DNA of 10,248 nt from Gallionella sp. (GTDB taxonomy: Bacteria > Pseudomonadota > Gammaproteobacteria > Burkholderiales > Gallionellaceae): NCBI GenBank assembly GCA_004298605.1, contig SCPW01000121.1, positions 1-10,248 of the forward strand, in the 5' to 3' direction. Below are positions 5,871-10,248 of this stretch, piece after piece (the first letter of the stretch is position 1; each line of letters begins with the position of its first letter). The translations under genes and the position numbers were made by a program. The notes under the pieces are model-generated. The model made no database searches, was not told where the DNA came from, and was given only the letters and a program-made list of their open reading frames with translations.

Positions 5871-7381
5871 TTGTTCCATTTGCGGTCTATTGCAGGGCGG
5901 GTTTTGTTTTCCGCCGGATAACTGTTTTCTCCAGCCAGCGCCTTGTAAAGCTGTGTGGCTGCCGACAGCAGGGTGCGCTGCACTTGCAACACGCCCTGTT
6001 GCGCGGCGAATGATTCGCGCTGCGCATCCAGCACTTCCAGATGATTTGCGATGCCCGCCTTATAGCGCGCTTCCACCAGATACAGCCGCCGGTTTTGCGC
6101 CTGGGCGTTAGCCTGTTGCGCGGCGAGCTGCGCGGCAAGTTTTTCGCGCGCATTCAGCAAATCCGCCACTTCGCGGAATGCTTGCTGGATGGTTTTTTCG
6201 TACTCCGCAACCGCGATCACCTTGCGCGCTCCGGCGACATTCACGTTGGCGGCGTTGCGTCCGGCATCAAACAGTGGCTGGGTGAGGAGGGGCTGAAAGC
6301 TCCATGCGCCGCTGCCCGCGTCGAACAGCCCCGCCAACGTGCGGCTGGCCGTGCCGGCGCTGCCGGTCAGCGTAACGCGCGGCAGAAAGGCAGCACGCGC
6401 CGCGCCGATATTGGCATTCGCGGCAATCAGCTTTTGCTCGGCGGCCAACACGTCGGGGCGTTGCAATAGCACTTCGGCAGGCAATCCGGCAATCAGGTCG
6501 GGCGTGATGTTCTGTTCGGCAAGATTGCGCCCGGCGGGTAAGTCTTTCATCTCCGCCACAGGTTGCCCCGCCAGCAAGTCGAGCAAATTTTCGGCGGCAG
6601 CCTGTTGCCGTTCCAGGCTCGCGCGCTCCGCCAATGCGGTCGACAAGGCGCCCTCAGCCTGCGAGAAATCCAGATCACCGGACACGCCCATCTCTCTGCG
6701 GCGCAAGGTCAATGCCCTGGTTTCGGCGCGCGCATCGACGGTCGATGCGGCGAGCCGGGCGCGTTCGCGCATCTCCAGCAACGACAGGTAGGCATTGGCC
6801 ACATCGACGATCAGCGACAGGCGGAATGCCCGCTGCGCGGCTTCAGTGGCCAAATAATTGGCCTTGGCCGCCTCGTTCAAACTGCTGATCCGCCCCCAGA
6901 AATCCAGCTCGAACGACACCAGCCCCACGCCCACGTCATAACGTTGCATATGCGAGGGATTGCCGGTGCTGGAGGCGCCTGCCGGCGTCAATGAAGCATT
7001 GCGCCCGGCAGCCAGGTTGAAGCTGGGCTGCCGGTCTGCCTGCTGGATGCCATATTGCGCGCGCACCTCGGCGATGCGCGCCGTGGCGATACGCAGGTCG
7101 CGGTTATTTTCCAGCGCGGCGGCGATCAGCGCCCGCAAGCGCGGATCGGTGAAATAGTGTTGCCAGCCGGTATCCGCAATCCGCCGGGTTCCGCCAGCCC
7201 AGGCATTGTCGGGCCATGCGGCGGATACGGGCGCGGCGGGGCGTTCGTAGCTTGGCATCGGGGAACAGCCGCCCAGCAAGAGCGCCAGAATGATCGGCGA
7301 GAATTTTATTCGGGCGCAATACCCGCAGGGCACAAGAACTTCTTCGAGGTAAATTGCGCCCCTGCGGCGTCTCCTATCCAT
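5867..7381 (-). CDS. RND efflux outer-membrane lipoprotein channel (NodT/OprM-type)
   Basis: This 504-residue TolC-fold channel carries substrates from the RND pump across the outer membrane. The lipobox LALLLGGC ends at Cys39, the predicted lipidation site. Two OEP repeats follow (about 85-275 and 300-490), with hallmarks VSFELDFWGRISSLNEAAKA, AEVLLQRPDVLAAEQKL, ANANIGAARAAFLPRVTLTGSAG and ARYKAGIANHLEVLDAQRE. The start at 7381 has a strong GGAGGAG 7 nt upstream and overlaps the permease stop by 8 nt. That gives an unusually long 24-residue lead (rich in arginine, then acidic) before the normal signal peptide at about Arg24. This lead is encoded by a degenerate palindromic repeat, and a GTG at codon 17 would give a more ordinary signal peptide. 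OprM, AdeK and TtgC are the nearest named types; substrate is unknown. Confidence 0.92.
   Translation of the reverse strand: MDRRRRRGAIYLEEVLVPCGYCARIKFSPIILALLLGGCSPMPSYERPAAPVSAAWPDNAWAGGTRRIADTGWQHYFTDPRLRALIAAALENNRDLRIATARIAEVRAQYGIQQADRQPSFNLAAGRNASLTPAGASSTGNPSHMQRYDVGVGLVSFELDFWGRISSLNEAAKANYLATEAAQRAFRLSLIVDVANAYLSLLEMRERARLAASTVDARAETRALTLRRREMGVSGDLDFSQAEGALSTALAERASLERQQAAAENLLDLLAGQPVAEMKDLPAGRNLAEQNITPDLIAGLPAEVLLQRPDVLAAEQKLIAANANIGAARAAFLPRVTLTGSAGTASRTLAGLFDAGSGAWSFQPLLTQPLFDAGRNAANVNVAGARKVIAVAEYEKTIQQAFREVADLLNAREKLAAQLAAQQANAQAQNRRLYLVEARYKAGIANHLEVLDAQRESFAAQQGVLQVQRTLLSAATQLYKALAGENSYPAENKTRPAIDRKWNK
7312..7367. repeat. Interleaved inverted repeats in the 5' end of the channel gene
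   Basis: GGGCGCAAT (7312-7320) pairs with ATTGCGCCC (7353-7361), and CCGCAGGG (7323-7330) pairs with CCCTGCGG (7360-7367). The AGGGGCGCAATT/ATTGCGCCC core resembles the GTAGGGGCGCGATT arms of the element between cobU and cobT. The whole segment falls within codons about 5-24 of the channel gene. Confidence 0.55.
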
Positions 7382-10248
7382 GCGGGTTCTCCTCCGGCGG
7401 CGATGCGGCCCCGCGCGCCTGTCCGGGGAAAATGCGCCGCATCACCACAAAGAATACCGGCACCAGGAACACCGCCAGCAGCGTTGCCGCGACCATGCCG
7501 CCCATCACGCCGGTGCCGATAGCATGGCGGCTTTGCGCGCCCGCCCCGGTGGAGACCGCCAGCGGCAAGACCCCGGCAATAAAGGAAATGGAAGTCATCA
7601 GGATTGGCCGGAAGCGCAGGCGGCAGGCCTCCAGCGTGGCCTCGGTCAAGCCCATGCCGCCGTCCTGCAGCTTGCGCGCAAATTCGATAATCAGGATGGC
7701 GTTCTTGGACGACAGGCCGATGATGGCGATCAGCCCCACCTTGAAATACACATCGTTGGGCAGGCCGCGCAGCGTGACGGCCAGCACCGCGCCGAATATG
7801 CCCAGCGGCACAACCATCAGCACCGCGAACGGGATCGACCAGCTTTCGTAAAGCGCGGCGAGGCACAGGAATACGACGATCAGCGAAATGCCGAACAGCA
7901 ACGGGGCTTGCGAGCCGGACAGACGTTCTTCGAAAGACGTGGCCGACCACTCGAAGCCGAACCCCGGCGGCAGTTGTTGCGCGATTTGTTCCATCGCGGC
8001 CATCGCCTCGCCGGTGCTGCGCCCGGGGGCGGGGCCGCCGGATATTTTCATCGCGGGCAAGCCGTTGTAGCGGTCGAGTTTGGGCGAACCGGCCATCCAG
8101 TGCGACGTGGCGAGTTCGGACAGCGGCACCATGCCGCCCTTGTTGTTGCGCACCGACACCCGGAGGATGTCCTGCGGCGTGCTGCGCGTGCCGGCTTCCG
8201 CCTGCATCTGCACGCGCAGCACGCGCCCCTGTCGCACGAAGTCATTGATGTAGGCTACGCCCAGCAGCGATTGCAGCGTTTCATTGAGGTCGGTGATGGA
8301 AACGCCCAGCGCTTCGGCCTTGAGCCTGTCGATATCGAGAAACAGTTGCGGTCCGGCTTCCTGCCCTTCCGGTCGCACGCCGGCCAACACCGGGTTTTGC
8401 GAGGCCAGCCCCAAAGCCATGTTGCGCGCCTCCAGCAATTTTTCCCGGCCCATGCCGCCGCGGTCCTGCAAGCGGAAATCGAACCCGCCCACCGCGGACA
8501 GCTCCGGAATCGGCGGCGGGTTGACGGCGAAAATCATCGCCTGTTTGATGCGGGACAGCGTCATGTTGGCCTTGCGCACCAGCGCGGTCGAGCCGCTGTC
8601 CGGCGCCTGCCGCTCGTCCCATCCCTTGAGGCGCACGAAGGCGATCGCCGCGTTCTGCCCGCGCCCGAAAAACGAAAAGCCCGCCACGCCGATGACGTGT
8701 TCGACCTCTTTGTGCCCCAGATAATACTGTTCGACCTGCGACAGCACTTCGAGGGTGCGCGCCTGCGTGGCGCCCGCCGGAAGCTGGATGATATTGACGA
8801 AATACCCCTGGTCTTCTTCGGGCAAAAAACTGCCCGGCAGCTTGCTGAACAGCCAGCCCATGGCAAGGATAATCGCCGCGTAAACCAGCAGGTAGCGCAC
8901 CGTTTTTTTAACGATGTTGCCGACGCCGGCGGTGTAGCGTTGGGTCGCGCGCGCAAAGAAGCGGCCGAACCGGCCTGCGGGGGCGGGGTTCAACCCGCCC
9001 GGATTTGCCCTCGCCGAATGTTTGAGCAGCGTCGCGCAAAGCGCCGGGGTCAGCGTCAACGCCATCAGCGCCGAGAACATCATGGTCAGCACCAGCGTGA
9101 CGGCAAACTGGCGATAGATCGCGCCGGTCGAGCCGGGAAAAAATGCCATCGGGATGAACACCGCCGAAAGCACCAGGGTGATCGCGATGATCGCGCCGAC
9201 GATCTGGTCCATTGCCTTGCGCGTCGCATCGCGCGGCGACAATCCTTCCGTGGACATGATGCGCTCGACGTTCTCCACCACCACGATGGCATCGTCCACC
9301 ACGATGCCGATCGCCAGCACCATGGCGAACAAGGTCAGCACGTTGATCGAATAGCCCAGCACATACAGCCCGACCAGCGCGCCGACCAGGGCCACCGGAA
9401 TCACGATAGTGGGAATGGCGGTCGCGCGCAGGTTGCCCAGGAACAGGTACATCACCATGAATACCAGCAGCAACGCTTCGGCCAGGCTCTTCAGCACTTC
9501 TGTGATGGAGACGTCGATAAACTTGGAGGTGTCATATGGCACCGCCCAGTCTATTCCTTTGGGGAAAAATTTTGCCAGGCTGCCCATGCGCATTTTGACC
9601 GCCTTGACGGTTTCCAGCGCGTTGGCTCCCGGCGACAGGCGGATCGCGATCGCCGCCGTCGGCTGGCCGTCGATGCGCGCGCTGCGCGCGTAGTCCTGCG
9701 CGCCCAGCTCCACCCGCGCCACATCCTTGACACGCAAAACCGATCCGTCCGGATTGGCGCGCACGACGACATTGCCGAATTCTTCCGGCGTGGACAGGCG
9801 GCTCCGGGTGACAATGACCGCGTTGAGCTGCTGTCCGGGCGCGGAAGGCAATTGCCCCAATTCGCCGGTGGCGAGTTGCGAATTCTGCGCGCGCACCGCG
9901 CGCGACACGTCCGACGGGGAGAGGTTGTAGCCGTGCAGCTTTTCCGGCTTGAGCCACAGGCGCATCGAATATTCCGTACCGAACAGCAGTGCTTCGCCGA
10001 CGCCGGGCACGCGCCGGATACTGTCGAGCACGCTGGCGGTGGCATAGCTGCCGAGCGCGACATCGTTGAGGCTCTTGTCCGGCGAGAACAGCGCGACGAA
10101 CATCACATAGTTGCGCGCCGACTTCGCCACCGTGATGCCCAGCCGCCGCACTTCTTCCGGCAGCCGCGCCTCGACGCGCTTGATGCGGTTCTGTGTTTCC
10201 ACCGAAGCGAGGTCGAGATTGGTGCCGGCCTCGAAGGTCAGCGTGAGG
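7374..10248 (-). CDS. RND multidrug efflux permease, HAE1/AcrB type (5' end outside window)
   Basis: This is the proton-driven inner-membrane pump of a tripartite efflux complex. About 957 codons are visible. The frame continues to the window edge as LTLTFEAGTNLDLASVETQN, matching the AcrB region near residue 90, so roughly 85-90 N-terminal residues including the first membrane helix are missing. The apparent start at 10202 is only an internal GTG. The proton-relay residues are present: the Asp-Asp pair in GIVVDDAIVVVENV (9291-9296), Lys in LSSKNAILIIEFARK (codon 7704-7706), and Arg and Thr in RPILMTSISF. Porter segments such as GYFVNIIQLPAGAT and the C-terminal helices (LAVFLVPVFFVVMRR) are typical. 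The gene overlaps the channel start by 8 nt. Substrates cannot be told from sequence; AcrB, MexB and AdeJ are the closest familiar types. Confidence 0.95.
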   Translation of the reverse strand, partial: LTLTFEAGTNLDLASVETQNRIKRVEARLPEEVRRLGITVAKSARNYVMFVALFSPDKSLNDVALGSYATASVLDSIRRVPGVGEALLFGTEYSMRLWLKPEKLHGYNLSPSDVSRAVRAQNSQLATGELGQLPSAPGQQLNAVIVTRSRLSTPEEFGNVVVRANPDGSVLRVKDVARVELGAQDYARSARIDGQPTAAIAIRLSPGANALETVKAVKMRMGSLAKFFPKGIDWAVPYDTSKFIDVSITEVLKSLAEALLLVFMVMYLFLGNLRATAIPTIVIPVALVGALVGLYVLGYSINVLTLFAMVLAIGIVVDDAIVVVENVERIMSTEGLSPRDATRKAMDQIVGAIIAITLVLSAVFIPMAFFPGSTGAIYRQFAVTLVLTMMFSALMALTLTPALCATLLKHSARANPGGLNPAPAGRFGRFFARATQRYTAGVGNIVKKTVRYLLVYAAIILAMGWLFSKLPGSFLPEEDQGYFVNIIQLPAGATQARTLEVLSQVEQYYLGHKEVEHVIGVAGFSFFGRGQNAAIAFVRLKGWDERQAPDSGSTALVRKANMTLSRIKQAMIFAVNPPPIPELSAVGGFDFRLQDRGGMGREKLLEARNMALGLASQNPVLAGVRPEGQEAGPQLFLDIDRLKAEALGVSITDLNETLQSLLGVAYINDFVRQGRVLRVQMQAEAGTRSTPQDILRVSVRNNKGGMVPLSELATSHWMAGSPKLDRYNGLPAMKISGGPAPGRSTGEAMAAMEQIAQQLPPGFGFEWSATSFEERLSGSQAPLLFGISLIVVFLCLAALYESWSIPFAVLMVVPLGIFGAVLAVTLRGLPNDVYFKVGLIAIIGLSSKNAILIIEFARKLQDGGMGLTEATLEACRLRFRPILMTSISFIAGVLPLAVSTGAGAQSRHAIGTGVMGGMVAATLLAVFLVPVFFVVMRRIFPGQARGAASPPEENPHG
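7389..7395 (-). promoter_or_regulatory. Ribosome binding site of the outer-membrane channel gene
   Basis: GGAGGAG on the minus strand lies 7 nt before the ATG at 7381, inside the 3' end of the permease gene. It is the strongest site in the window and supports the long N-terminus despite its odd composition. Confidence 0.75.
8981..9000. repeat. Small palindrome in a variable linker of the RND permease
   Basis: GGGCGGG (8981-8987) and CCCGCCC (8994-9000) flank GTTCAA. On the coding strand it encodes the Gly/Pro-rich PGGLNPA segment between the sixth membrane helix and the following amphipathic helix. This segment normally varies in AcrB-like pumps, so it may simply be a tolerated insertion or chance in GC-rich DNA. 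Confidence 0.4.

Noticed and set aside
10202..10248. A true permease start at 10202
   Set aside because: The codon is an internal GTG; the frame stays open to the window edge and encodes conserved AcrB-like sequence.

Overview
The window looks like a GC-rich betaproteobacterial chromosome. The Nitrosomonadales (Gallionella, Sideroxydans or Thiobacillus relatives) are my best guess. The reasons are a BtuM-type solitary B12 transporter, the cobalamin gene set, a HAE1 RND pump with a CecR/CerR-type TetR regulator, and many short palindromic dispersed repeats. The placement is inferred from protein style only, with no database search.

Positions 1-4863 (+ strand) form a cobalamin uptake and late-biosynthesis cluster: btuM (B12 S-component), cobO (corrinoid adenosyltransferase), cobQ (cobyric acid synthase), cobU (adenosylcobinamide kinase/guanylyltransferase) and cobT (dimethylbenzimidazole phosphoribosyltransferase). 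BtuM imports and probably decyanates corrinoid, CobO adenosylates it, CobQ amidates adenosylcobyrinic acid a,c-diamide, and CobU and CobT activate the two halves of the nucleotide loop. The aminopropanol-attachment enzyme (CbiB/CobD) and the final synthase (CobS) are absent, as is any recognisable B12 riboswitch.

Positions 4864-5192 are a repeat-filled gap between convergent genes. Positions 5193-10248 (- strand) are an efflux operon read right to left: an RND permease cut off by the window edge, an outer-membrane lipoprotein channel overlapping it by 8 nt, and a TetR regulator overlapping the channel by ATGA. The membrane-fusion subunit is presumably upstream, beyond the window.

The most unusual content is the repeats. 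(a) A 24-bp-armed palindromic element with flanking 7-8 bp direct repeats supplies the cobU stop codon; removing it in silico fuses cobU in frame to cobT. (b) A C/G-rich hairpin repeat is translated in frame inside both cobQ and cobT, in opposite orientations. (c) A 156-bp element with 28-bp inverted repeats lies downstream of both cobO and cobT; the second copy is split by a 96-bp insertion carrying two 36-bp tandem units. (d) Inverted repeats overlap the btuM stop codon and the channel gene's N-terminal codons. No new enzyme system is evident; the novelty, if any, is how these small elements have shaped gene ends and linkers in a B12 cluster.
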